Positions 8,278-16,187 of a DNA stretch of 64,000 bases are shown here, in pieces (the stretch's first letter is position 1; every line of letters begins with the position of its first letter). The stretch spans positions 1 to 64,000 of the forward strand of contig NZ_PJJN01000033.1 in assembly GCF_002929825.1 (NCBI RefSeq), written 5' to 3'. This DNA is from Cryobacterium sp. Y29 (GTDB taxonomy: Bacteria > Actinomycetota > Actinomycetes > Actinomycetales > Microbacteriaceae). The notes under the pieces are model-generated. The model was not told the DNA's origin. It saw only the letters and a list, made by a program, of their open reading frames with translations, and did not search any database. The position numbers and the translations under genes were made by a program.

Positions 8278-9527
8278 GCAGCGGGCCGTTTGAAACGGTT
8301 CGGCTGATCCTCGGGCTGTATCTGTGCCGCCGGCACCGTCAGGCGCACGTTCGTGCCGGCGCCCGGCCTGCTCCAGATCAATACGGATCCGCCGAGTTGT
8401 TCGATACGGCGCCGCACGGACTGGCGGATACCGAGGCGGTCGGATGCGGATTCCGATTCGGTGAAGCCGCGGCCCGCATCCGTTATAAGGAGTGAAATAG
8501 TGCTCAGGTCGGATTCAACGGCAACCTCGGCGGAGGCGACGCCGGCGTGCAGGATGACGTTGACGAGGCAGTGCTGCACGGCGAGGCCGACGTCGCGGTC
8601 GCTTCCGGCGTCGAGGCGGGCGAGGGCGTCGCGGTCACCGGTGACCTCGACGACGAGTCCGCGGTCACGGCTGCGTTCGATGGCGGTGTACACGGCGCTG
8701 GAGAGCCACGCGTCGCTATGCAACTTCTGGGTGTCGGTCGGTTGCAGGGCGGTGTTGGTGCGGGCGTCGATGTCGGTCAGCCAGTTGGTGTCGTGCAGGG
8801 TGGTCAGAGTGTATTTGAGGCTCGCGGTGAGGCCCGCTGAAAGTGCTCCGGGCTCGGCGAGCGACAGCGCGACGAGCTGAGCCACCGTCGTGTCGTTGAG
8901 TAGGGCAATGGCGCGGGTATCGAGGGCATCACGCAGCTGCCGGTTGGCGCTGTCTTGCACTGCGCGGTGGATCGCGGGCTGGGCGGCGTTGCTGGCCCGA
9001 CGGTCGATTCCGGCGAGCACCATGGCGCCGACCAACACGAGGTAGGTGGACAGGGTGAACAGATCGGGCCGGTAGGGCACGGTGGTGGTGAGGATGGCAA
9101 GGAAAGCGGAGGCCTCGGCGAGAATGAAGGCGGCTGTACTCCAGAGCACGCCGCCGACCGCGCTGATTCCGGCGCCGCCGACCATGACGAGCGCCATCTT
9201 GGGCATGGCAACGAGGAACATATTCGACGCTGGGAATGCCTCTGGGACGTCGAGCACGGTCGTGGTGAACACGTAGACGCCGAGGGTTCCCACGACAAGG
9301 TAGGCGACCGCGAATGCAATGCGGCGGTGCCGGGTGAAGAGCACGAGCAGGGCGCCCATAGCCACGACGACCCCGACTGTCACCCAAAGTTCAGGACTGT
9401 GCAGACTAAGAATGGCAACCGAGACGACTGCGGCCATGAGGCAGGTCAGCGCAAACCAGTGTGCGGCCCGCGCGAGGGCGCGCGCGAGCGTCAACTGGAC
9501 CAGGTGGCCGGGTAACCCTAGAGACAT
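8274..9527 (-). CDS. Membrane histidine-kinase-like ATPase without the acceptor His
   Basis: A 417-aa protein with about six membrane helices (~15-185), a helical linker, then a C-terminal HATPase domain of the NarL/DesK class. N323 lies in the N box (LVNVILHAG), D350 in DAGRG, and a G2-like LGIRQSVRRRIEQLGG with PGAGT follows. In the dimerisation helix, where this class has a His-Asp pair, the sequence reads LLNDTTVAQL: N211 replaces the His. Autophosphorylation on that residue is therefore not expected. The ATG at 9527 has a strong GGGGGA ribosome binding site; the longer frame to 10133 runs through repeats and the radical SAM gene and is rejected. First gene of an operon with the 468-aa membrane protein and tdk. 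Confidence 0.75.
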   Translation of the reverse strand: MSLGLPGHLVQLTLARALARAAHWFALTCLMAAVVSVAILSLHSPELWVTVGVVVAMGALLVLFTRHRRIAFAVAYLVVGTLGVYVFTTTVLDVPEAFPASNMFLVAMPKMALVMVGGAGISAVGGVLWSTAAFILAEASAFLAILTTTVPYRPDLFTLSTYLVLVGAMVLAGIDRRASNAAQPAIHRAVQDSANRQLRDALDTRAIALLNDTTVAQLVALSLAEPGALSAGLTASLKYTLTTLHDTNWLTDIDARTNTALQPTDTQKLHSDAWLSSAVYTAIERSRDRGLVVEVTGDRDALARLDAGSDRDVGLAVQHCLVNVILHAGVASAEVAVESDLSTISLLITDAGRGFTESESASDRLGIRQSVRRRIEQLGGSVLIWSRPGAGTNVRLTVPAAQIQPEDQPNRFKRPAA

Positions 9528-9624
9528 ATTTCCCCCGTGTTCAGTATGCCACCGGGGGTGGGCGGTGGTTGAGCGAGGGTGCTGTTGGGGTGCTTGGGGT
9601 GGGCGTTGGCGGCATCCGCTCGCC

Positions 9625-9691
9625 GGGCCCACGTTATGGCCCCGGGCCCAGTTTCTAAGCTGGGCCCACGGTCCGGGCCCGGGCCCCGTCC
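9625..9691. repeat. 67-bp GGGCCC-rich repeat, copy 1
   Basis: Matches the copy at 9772-9838 at 63 of 67 positions by my alignment. It begins GGGCCCACGTTATGGCC, contains an imperfect palindrome around a TTCTAA core (9644-9667), and ends CGGGCCCGGGCCCCGTCC. It is non-coding and lies just beyond the radical SAM stop codon. Confidence 0.85.
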
Positions 9692-9700
9692 GGAACGGAG

Positions 9701-10942
9701 TCAGAACAGGGTCGGCGCCAGATCGGGCGGAAGCTCCGCCGCGATCAGCGATCGGGGCGCCTCCGCAGGGCGGGCCCACGTTATGGCCGTGGGCGCAGTT
9801 TCTAAACTGGGCCCACGGTCCGGGCCCGGGCCCCGTCCACTTGACGCGGCCGGCACACGCGGCGCGGCCGGCACACGCGGCCCTGCCAAGGGCGGGCGTA
9901 GCGCGGGCGTGCGGGAGCCGGACGTTGGCATCCGCTCTGGGGAGGTCGGAAGGGCACTCGACCGCACGCCACCGGTGGCTGGGTCGACGATTCCACGCTC
10001 CAGGCCGTGCGCACGAATGAGAGGTTTGATGCGGGCGGCGAGCCACGTGCGGTACTCCTTGGGCGCGTATTGGCCGCCGGCGTAGAGTTCCCGATAACGG
10101 CCAACGAGTTCCGGATGCTCGCGCGCGAGCCACAGCAGGTACCAGTCTTTGACGGCTGGTTTGAGGTTGAGTCCCGAGTAGAGCACGCTCGTGGCACCGG
10201 CGGCCTTGGCCCGTCGCAGCGCCTCGTCGAGGTGGGCGCGGGTGTCGGTGAGAAAGGGCAAAATCGGCATCAGAAAGACGCCGCAGTCGAGTCCGCGTTC
10301 GCGGACCGCGGTGACCGTGGCGAGGCGCGCCTTGGTGGTGGGGGTTCCGGGCTCGACCGACTGCTGCAACTCGTCATCGTAGATTGCGATCGACATGGCC
10401 AGGTCCACCGGAACGTGTTCGCTCGCCTCCACGAGCAGGTCGAGGTCGCGGCGTAGCAGCGTGCCTTTGGTGAGAATGGAGATGGGCGTCTTGCTGTCGG
10501 CGAGGGCCGCAATGATGCCGGGCATGAGGCGGTAGCGCCCCTCCGCGCGCTGGTAGGGGTCAGTGTTGGTGCCAAGTGCCACTGGATGCCGGCCCCACGT
10601 CGGCTTGGCGAGTTCTTTCCTCAAGACCTCGGCCACGTTGACCTTCACGATGATCTCGCTGTCGAAATCTTTGCCGGCGTCGAGGTCGAGGTATGGGTGC
10701 GTGGTGCGTGCAAAGCAGTAGGTGCAGGCGTGTGAACAGCCGCGGTAGGGGTTGATCGTGTAGCCAAACGGCATCGTGCTCTGGCCGGGAACATGGTTGA
10801 GCGCCGACTTGCACAGGATCTCGTGGAACGTGATTCCCGCGAACTCGGGCGTCTGCACGCTGCGCACCAGGTTGTTCAGGCGGGCGAGTCCCGGCAGCGC
10901 GCCGACTTGTTCGGTCTGTAATTCCTGTGAGCTCCACCGCAT
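9701..10942 (-). CDS. Rv2578c-family radical SAM protein
   Basis: A 413-aa protein with the radical SAM iron-sulfur motif CSHACTYCF (C-x3-C-x2-C, ~68-75) after a PFGYTINPYRGC lead-in. It also has the NTDPYQRAEG and ILTKGTLLRRDLD segments typical of the SplB-like/Rv2578c group. The substrate is unknown. The first ~320 residues look like a complete family member starting MRWSSQ; an Arg/Pro/Ala-rich tail follows. Residues ~369-391 of the tail are encoded by repeat copy 2 (9772-9838), so the C-terminus looks like an extension into repetitive DNA rather than conserved protein. No clear ribosome binding site precedes the ATG. Confidence 0.85.
   Translation of the reverse strand: MRWSSQELQTEQVGALPGLARLNNLVRSVQTPEFAGITFHEILCKSALNHVPGQSTMPFGYTINPYRGCSHACTYCFARTTHPYLDLDAGKDFDSEIIVKVNVAEVLRKELAKPTWGRHPVALGTNTDPYQRAEGRYRLMPGIIAALADSKTPISILTKGTLLRRDLDLLVEASEHVPVDLAMSIAIYDDELQQSVEPGTPTTKARLATVTAVRERGLDCGVFLMPILPFLTDTRAHLDEALRRAKAAGATSVLYSGLNLKPAVKDWYLLWLAREHPELVGRYRELYAGGQYAPKEYRTWLAARIKPLIRAHGLERGIVDPATGGVRSSALPTSPERMPTSGSRTPALRPPLAGPRVPAAPRVPAASSGRGPGPDRGPSLETAPTAITWARPAEAPRSLIAAELPPDLAPTLF
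9772..9838. repeat. 67-bp GGGCCC-rich repeat, copy 2
   Basis: Second copy of the repeat at 9625-9691, same orientation, 147 bp away, with about four differences. Its palindromic centre is CAGTTT-CT-AAACTG. This copy lies inside the 3' part of the radical SAM reading frame. Confidence 0.85.
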
Positions 10943-11040
10943 GCAACTAGTCGAACATAAGTACTATTCAAATGCAAGTGCTGCGCAACATATTCGGAGT
11001 GAAACGAATGCCGGCGGCCGCCCCGCGCGCGCTGCCCCTT

Positions 11041-11106
11041 CGCGGCACTCGTTCGGAAAGCGGGCACCTCTAACACGGAGTGCCGCGCGTTCTAACGAGT
11101 GCCGCG
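11041..11106. repeat. Inverted repeat CGCGGCACTCGTT with an extra copy
   Basis: CGCGGCACTCGTT (11041-11053) is the exact reverse complement of AACGAGTGCCGCG (11094-11106), and GAGTGCCGCG occurs once more at 11078-11087. The right arm is preceded by TTCT, again giving a TTCTAA word. It lies between the divergent radical SAM and topoisomerase genes and could be regulatory or a repeat relic. Confidence 0.6.
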
Positions 11107-11206
11107 AGGCTTAACGTACGGCGCCACCCGCGAGACGGGACAGCCGCATCCGTTCGCGGGTGATTCGCACTACTCTTCCGGGCAGGCAGACAGAGAGGGG
11201 ATCCGC

Positions 11207-12316
11207 ATGACCCGGTTACGACGCAGCGACCCGACCCGACCTGGCTATTCCCGGAGGCGGGCGGGCACGGGGTTCAGCTATCGCGACCCGGCCGGGCAAC
11301 AAATCACCGACGCAAAGCTGCGGCAGCGGTTCGCGGCCCTCGCTATCCCCCCAGCGTGGAATGACGTGTGGATCTCGCCGCATCCGAACGGTCATATCCA
11401 GGCGATCGGCATCGATGCCGCCGAGCGCCGCCAGTACATCTACCACCCGGCCTGGCGTGAACAAAAGGACCGCCTCAAGTTCGAGCGCGCGCTGCAGTTG
11501 GCCTCGTCTTTGCCGCGGGTGCGCGGCCAGGTCACCCGTGAGTTGCGCGGCGACGGCCCGCCGCGTATTCGGGCGCTCGCCGCGGCATTTCGCATGCTCG
11601 ACCTGGCCTCACTGCGCATCGGTAGCGAGCGCTATGCCGACACCTACGGCAGCCACGGACTCTCGACCCTGCTCTGCTCGCACGTCACGGTACGCGGCGA
11701 CGAGGTCAGGCTTAATTTCCCGGCCAAGAGTGGGCAGCAGTTCGAGGGCGTAATAACGGATGCTGACCTCGCCACCTACCTGCGTGCCCGGCTGCGCGAA
11801 CGGCCGGCCGCACCCCTGCTGTCCTGGGTATTAGATGACGTCGAGGACGTCGTCTCGGCCTCTGACATCAACGATTTCATCAGGGAACGCACCGGCGGCG
11901 AGTTCACCGCAAAGGACTTTCGTACCCTACGAGGCACGATTGCTGCCGCGCAGAGCCTGGCTCAGAGTTTGACGGAGAGCCTGGCGGCCAGCGCGCAACC
12001 GGCTGGGCCGGCTGCCAGGGGGCCGACCGGTGGGAAGGGCCCCAACAGCGTGCCCACCTCGTTTACTGCGTCCCCGGCATCCACTGCGCGGCCACCACGC
12101 GCGGCAACGCGCAGCCGACGCTCCGATGACCGCGCCATCGCCGAAGCGATGCGGCAGGCCGCCGATGCGCTCGGCAACACGCCGGCGATCGCCCGCACGA
12201 GTTACGTCGATCCGCGCGTCGTCGATCTGTTTCGCGCGGGTGAAACCATCGACCCGGCCAGCCGGGTATCGGTCGAAACAGCCCTGCGTGCACTTCTGCT
12301 CGGCGACACGGAGTGA
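11207..12316 (+). CDS. DNA topoisomerase IB (poxvirus-like bacterial type)
   Basis: A 369-aa enzyme that relaxes supercoils through a 3'-phosphotyrosyl intermediate. Visible family segments are AIPPAWNDVWISPHPNGHIQ, DLASLRIGSERYADTYGSHG (active-site Arg region), FTAKDFRTLRGT, and RTSYVDPRV near residue 335, which carries the presumed catalytic Tyr. The ATG at 11207 follows GAGAGGGG and matches the family N-terminus better than the longer frame from 11099. A Ser/Ala/Pro/Gly-rich insert (~245-290) is not conserved catalytic sequence. Type IB topoisomerases are sporadic in bacteria. The gene is followed within about 120 bp by the acidic protein and YtxH-like gene on the same strand. Confidence 0.9.
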   Translation: MTRLRRSDPTRPGYSRRRAGTGFSYRDPAGQQITDAKLRQRFAALAIPPAWNDVWISPHPNGHIQAIGIDAAERRQYIYHPAWREQKDRLKFERALQLASSLPRVRGQVTRELRGDGPPRIRALAAAFRMLDLASLRIGSERYADTYGSHGLSTLLCSHVTVRGDEVRLNFPAKSGQQFEGVITDADLATYLRARLRERPAAPLLSWVLDDVEDVVSASDINDFIRERTGGEFTAKDFRTLRGTIAAAQSLAQSLTESLAASAQPAGPAARGPTGGKGPNSVPTSFTASPASTARPPRAATRSRRSDDRAIAEAMRQAADALGNTPAIARTSYVDPRVVDLFRAGETIDPASRVSVETALRALLLGDTE

Positions 12317-12438
12317 GCAAAAAGTCACGCGGCACATTGTCGCGCCGGCAGCGCGAGCCATTTTTAGTGGATGTCCCCCGTTCGGGGTATAACTTAAACG
12401 TCGCCGGACTAGGCGCAGCTATGGTCATTGAGAAAGGT

Positions 12439-12939
12439 ATGCCCGTGACCCACGATTCTGATCCCGTTGAAGAGCCGCCGCTCAATATTCCGGAGCCGCC
12501 GAGCACACCGACCAATCCCGACCAGCTCGTGGGACCGGACGGCCCCGATGGCCCCGACGCGGAACACGCGGGGTCTGCCGGGAAACCGGACGGTTCTTCC
12601 AGGGGACACCCCAAACCGACCGCGCCGGTCGCGAGTGCGAGTACCGGCCCGGACGGTCCAGCTCCGAGCGTCGATGGGTCGACTGCGGGAGAAGCCGCTG
12701 TCGCAGCCGCGGTCGAGCCGGACAGCGACACCGACAATGACGACGACCAGGACAACCGCGACAACGAGGTGAACCTCGACGACGTAGACCCGGTCGACGA
12801 CCCCTCGAACCCTGATCTGATCGGCCGCGACGTGGATGGCGATGATCCCACCCGCGCCGAACCCACGGCGCGGATGACGACGATCCCACCCGCGCCGAAG
12901 CCAGGGCCTAAAACCCGCAACCTGAAGGAGTCCCCATGA
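12439..12939 (+). CDS. Acidic, probably disordered protein
   Basis: A 166-aa protein dominated by Asp, Pro, Gly, Ala and Ser, with runs such as DSDTDNDDDQDN and no hydrophobic core, signal peptide or cysteine. It is predicted by eye to be disordered. Two near-identical PTRAEPTARMTTIPPAPKP-like stretches encode the C-terminus. I place the start at ATG 12439 after GAAAGG; ATG 12421 is the alternative. Its stop overlaps the start of the YtxH-like gene (ATGA), which supports expression as a coupled pair. Function unknown. Confidence 0.55.
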   Translation: MPVTHDSDPVEEPPLNIPEPPSTPTNPDQLVGPDGPDGPDAEHAGSAGKPDGSSRGHPKPTAPVASASTGPDGPAPSVDGSTAGEAAVAAAVEPDSDTDNDDDQDNRDNEVNLDDVDPVDDPSNPDLIGRDVDGDDPTRAEPTARMTTIPPAPKPGPKTRNLKESP

Positions 12940-13217
12940 AAGGCAAATTCCTGTTCCTCGCCGGTACCGCAACGGGCTTCGTGCTCGGATCCAAGGCTGG
13001 CCGCCAGGCCTACGATCGCCTGAGCGCGAACGCCCGCCGGCTCTGGGGAGACCCCACCACGCAGAAGGTTGTCTCGCAGGCCGAGACCATTGCGCGCGAC
13101 GCGGCATCCGTGGCGCAGACCAAGGTGAGCGATCTGTTGGATCGCACGGAGGCATCCGTCAAGAAAGAAGAGACTCGGACCACCCCGAAAGCGGATGACG
13201 GGAGCCACGTCATTTAG
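12936..13217 (+). CDS. YtxH-like small membrane-associated protein
   Basis: A 93-aa protein with a short hydrophobic N-terminus (GKFLFLAGTATGFVLGSKAGRQAY) containing the Gly-rich FVLGSKAGR motif typical of YtxH/DUF-type actinobacterial proteins. An amphipathic, charged helix follows (~30-80). The start has a clear AAGGAG ribosome binding site and overlaps the acidic-protein stop. YtxH-like proteins are stress-associated in Firmicutes; the role here is unknown. Confidence 0.75.
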   Translation: MKGKFLFLAGTATGFVLGSKAGRQAYDRLSANARRLWGDPTTQKVVSQAETIARDAASVAQTKVSDLLDRTEASVKKEETRTTPKADDGSHVI

Positions 13218-13238
13218 ACCACCGGGGAGTCGGCGGCC

Positions 13239-13382
13239 ACGCGGGCTCTGTGCCGGTACGCGGGCTCTGTGCCGGTACGCGGGCTCCCTGCCGGTACGCG
13301 GGCTCTGTGTCGGCATACGGGCTCCCTGCCGGTACGCGGGCACGCGCGTCGTGTCGCGCGGGCCCGTCGTGTCGCGCGGGCC
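13239..13382. repeat. 19-bp (x5) and 18-bp (x2) tandem repeats
   Basis: ACGCGGGCTCTGTGCCGGT recurs with few changes at 13239, 13258, 13277, 13296 and 13315. A different unit, CGTCGTGTCGCGCGGGCC, then occurs twice exactly (13347-13382). Both are non-coding. There are no spacers, so this is not a CRISPR array. Confidence 0.85.
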
Positions 13383-13469
13383 CGTCGCATCGGCAACTCC
13401 GCTGTGCGTGAACCGGCCGGCTAAACCGGCTGCAATACCGCTGGAGCCGCCAATGCGCCCCGCACCAGA

Positions 13470-13737
13470 AAGCTCGTCTCAGCCCGGTCGAACGAGGAGT
13501 AAACGACCTCGTCGTGAGCACTCCGAGCTTCGTCACTTCGAAGGCTCCCCCTCTCTGCTCGATCATTCTCCGCAGGGCGGCCGGGTCACCGTCAAGAATT
13601 TTCGGATCCCGCACCCACCACTCGGTCGGTGCGAGATGAAGGATGCCGTGCTGCGATACGTGCAGGTTTCCGCATCCGAAACGCCAATGTTCGGATCCAC
13701 TTGCCGCCTCCGGGCCGTTCCGAGCCTCAAGTAGACA
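13470..13737 (-). pseudogene. Possible gene fragment, unrecognised
   Basis: After an in-frame TGA at 13738-13740, the minus strand reads a well-composed stretch. It includes GSEHWRFGCGNLHVSQHG, then LAPTEWWVRDPKILDGD and RRMIEQRGGAFEVTKLG, and degrades into repeat-encoded sequence. No start codon precedes the good part. Its amino-acid composition looks like real protein, unlike its surroundings. I do not recognise the family; it may be the remains of a small gene. Confidence 0.3.
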
Positions 13738-13868
13738 TCAGCGGGTAGACATCAGCTGACTGCCTTGATCAAAGGGTTGACCGGGCGCACCTCCAAAACT
13801 CTCACGTCAGTCCAAGACACCGCCCGTGCATAATTCCTGCAAAGCCCTCCGGCGAACTTCTCTCAGGC

Positions 13869-13961
13869 GCATAACTCCTGCAATTTGTTCCAGGCACGAC
13901 GAGGCTCCCCCGTGATCACGCGGGAGCTCAGGTAGCGGCCCGCAGATTGCAGGAGTTATGC
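13869..13961. repeat. 93-bp element with 15-bp inverted ends, copy 1
   Basis: Begins GCATAACTCCTGCAA and ends TTGCAGGAGTTATGC, exact reverse complements. The same ends at the same 93-bp separation occur at 42873-42965, while the interiors differ. It is too short to encode a transposase. Confidence 0.85.
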
Positions 13962-14056
13962 ACCTCGCCGGCCACCCAGCAGAGGCCCAGCAGTAGCCGA
14001 ACAGTAGCCGAACAGGCGAAAGCCACCTAGAGGCCCACCCGGCGGGTGCCGGACAG

Positions 14057-15535
14057 CTAGTTGCTCAGGTGCAGGACCTCAGCGGTGGCGGCCAGCGACG
14101 CCGCGGCCGCGGCAGGGTCGTCAGAGAGTTTGGTGCCGTAACTGGGGATCATCTGACGGATACGCGGCTTCCAGCCCTCGATGCGGTCGGGGAAGCAGCG
14201 GGCCAGCAAGTCCACCATGATCGGCGCGGCCGTCGAGGCTCCCGGCGAGGCACCCAGCAGGCCGGCGATCGACCCATCAGCGGACGCGATGACCTCGGTG
14301 CCGAACTGCAGCACTCCGCCGAGCTTGGCGTCGTGCTTCATGACCTGCACGCGCTGGCCGGCGGTGATGAGCTCCCAGTCGTCCGAGACCGCAGCGGGAA
14401 TGAACTCGCGCAGGGCCTTGAGTTTGGCGTTTCGCGAGGCGAATACCTCGCCGAGAAGGTATTTCATCAAGTCGAAGTTGTGACGCGCGACGGCGAGCAT
14501 GGGGCCGAGGTTGTGCGTACGAATCGAGAACGGAAGGTCGAACCAGGTGCTTGTCTTCAAGAACTTCGGGCTGAAACCGGCGTACGGGCCGAACAACAGC
14601 GACATTTCGCCGTCGACCATGCGGGTATCGAGGTGCGGCACCGACATGGGCGGCGCGCCCTTGGCTGCCTTGCCGTATACCTTGGCCTGGTGCTGGGCGA
14701 CGAGCTTCGGATTGGTGGTGCGCAGAAACTGGCCGCTGATCGGAAATCCGCCGAAACCCTTGATCTCGGGGATTCCACTCTGCTGCAGCAGCGCCAGGGC
14801 TCCACCGCCGGCGCCGACGAAGACGAAGCGGGCATTGATGCTGGTGCGGGTCTGGCCGACCTGGCGCAGCAGTTTGAGGTTCCAGGTGCCATCCGCTTTG
14901 TGCTTGAGACCGACGACCTGCTCGTTCATGTGCATCGTCACCCCCTGTCGTTCGAGGGTGTCGAACATGAACCGGGTGAGGGCGCCGAAGTCCACGTCGG
15001 TTCCGCTCACGATGCGCGTCGCGGCAATCTTCTGGCCGGCCGGGCGTTTGCGGGTGAGCAGGGGCGTCCACGTACCGATCTTCGCGGCGTCGTCGCTGAA
15101 CTCCATGCCGGAGAACAACGGCTGGGTGGCCAGCACGGCATGACGTTTGCGCAGGTACTCCACGTTGGCTTTGCCGTGCACGAAAGTCATGTGCGGGGTG
15201 GAGTTGATGAACTTGTTCGGCTCCGGCAGGGCGCCGATGGAAACGAGGTGGGCCCACAGCTGGCGGCTGATCTGAAACTGCTCGTTGATGACGACGGCCT
15301 TGTCGGCCGTGACCGAACCGTCGGGTGCCTGCGGCATGTAGTTGAGCTCGCACAGGCCGGCATGGCCGGTGCCGGCGTTGTTCCACGGATTCGAGCTCTC
15401 CTGGGCAAGTTCGCCGAGACGCTCGTACACCTCGATGCGCCAGTCGGGCTGCAACTCCTTCAGGAGTATGCCGAGGGTGGCGCTCATGATGCCGCCACCA
15501 ATGAGGACTACGTCGACGGTTCCCTGAGAATTCAC
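14057..15535 (-). CDS. mqo: Malate:quinone oxidoreductase
   Basis: A 492-aa FAD enzyme that oxidises malate to oxaloacetate and passes electrons to the quinone pool at the inner face of the membrane, an alternative to soluble malate dehydrogenase. The FAD-binding GGGIMSATLG lies at the N-terminus (~13-22). Other family segments are ESSNPWNNAGTGHAGLCELNY (split here as ESSNPWNNAGTGHAG and LCELNY) and LFGPYAGFSPKFLK. It has the expected ~490-500 aa length and appears complete. The GTG at 15535 gives MNSQGTVDVVLIGGG, as expected for the family; the ribosome binding site is weak. No operon partner is adjacent. Confidence 0.95.
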   Translation of the reverse strand: MNSQGTVDVVLIGGGIMSATLGILLKELQPDWRIEVYERLGELAQESSNPWNNAGTGHAGLCELNYMPQAPDGSVTADKAVVINEQFQISRQLWAHLVSIGALPEPNKFINSTPHMTFVHGKANVEYLRKRHAVLATQPLFSGMEFSDDAAKIGTWTPLLTRKRPAGQKIAATRIVSGTDVDFGALTRFMFDTLERQGVTMHMNEQVVGLKHKADGTWNLKLLRQVGQTRTSINARFVFVGAGGGALALLQQSGIPEIKGFGGFPISGQFLRTTNPKLVAQHQAKVYGKAAKGAPPMSVPHLDTRMVDGEMSLLFGPYAGFSPKFLKTSTWFDLPFSIRTHNLGPMLAVARHNFDLMKYLLGEVFASRNAKLKALREFIPAAVSDDWELITAGQRVQVMKHDAKLGGVLQFGTEVIASADGSIAGLLGASPGASTAAPIMVDLLARCFPDRIEGWKPRIRQMIPSYGTKLSDDPAAAAASLAATAEVLHLSN

Positions 15536-15855
15536 ACTTTTGAGTGTATCGCTGCCAGCGGATGCGCCCTACCGTGCCGTCCTGCCCCGCGGCGGCCCAC
15601 ACCTATCGGCGAGCGGGCGCGTTGAGGTGCTCGCAGGGCGCGCAGCACCGCATCACGGCTACTTTCGCGACGCAGCGGACAACGAGGTCGATCACCGCCC
15701 AGAGCCCACTCCCTGGCAGAAGCGGGCCGATGGTCGCAGTGATTCTCGACCGGGGTCGGAACGGTCTGTATGTTCACACAACATAAGTCACCTCGGCGAG
15801 GATCTGCCAACTTAGCGGGGTACCGGAGCGTATTCGGTCAGAAAAACCCGAGTAG
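15536..15855. other. No intact gene recognised
   Basis: About 320 bp between mqo and the response-regulator remnant. It presumably holds the mqo promoter, but I see no convincing hexamers. Short frames here are low-complexity. Confidence 0.4.
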
Positions 15856-16187
15856 CGCGTCGCCGTCATCATCATCGAAGACGACGCAGACATTCGTAAC
15901 CTGCTGGAGGCCGTGCTCGCCCAGGCCGGGTTCGAGACACTCGCCACGAGCGACAGCCTCGACGGTATCGCCGTAGTACGCGCCTACGATCCGATCGTCA
16001 CGACCCTCGACGTGAGCATGACCGGTATGGACGCCTTCGAAACGGCCAAGCGTGTCCGTGCGTTCAGCCCGACCTACCTCGTCATGCTCACTGCCCGCGA
16101 CGACGAAATCGACACCCTCCAGGGCCTGGAAGCCAGCGCTGACGACTACCTGACCAGACCGTTTCGTGCGCGAGAGCTGCGCGCACC
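15856..16187 (+). pseudogene. Response-regulator receiver domain remnant
   Basis: From 15856 the frame reads RVAVIIIEDDADIRNLLEAV and continues through the receiver fold: phospho-acceptor Asp in TTLDVSMTGMD, then VMLTARDDE and ADDYLTRPFRARELRA. The frame has a TAG immediately upstream and no start codon. Another frame (KTRVA) hints at a frameshift at the N-terminus. The domain is cut off at about 16187, where antisense GGDEF sequence begins, so the output domain is missing. The conserved Lys of the K-P-F motif is Arg (TRPF). I read it as a decayed gene. Confidence 0.7.

Larger units (their letters stand above)
13218..14056. other. Repeat-rich non-coding region
   Basis: About 840 bp without a complete gene. 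It holds the 19-bp and 18-bp tandem arrays, a possible minus-strand gene fragment, and the 93-bp inverted-end element, each listed separately. An extra near-copy of the 15-bp element end, with one mismatch, is at 13828-13842. Plus-strand frames over the tandem array are low-complexity and not credible genes. Confidence 0.7.

Noticed and set aside
9528-10133. Extension of the histidine-kinase-like frame by about 200 residues
   Set aside because: The strong ribosome binding site and membrane-protein start are at 9527. The extension runs through the GGGCCC repeats and the radical SAM gene.
12063-13343. 426-aa minus-strand open frame over the topoisomerase and acidic-protein genes
   Set aside because: Low-complexity Arg/Pro/Ser sequence opposite better-supported genes. 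It is partly made of the tandem repeat at 13239-13382.
13239-13382. Regular repeats resembling a CRISPR array
   Set aside because: Units are head-to-tail without spacers and no cas genes are present.
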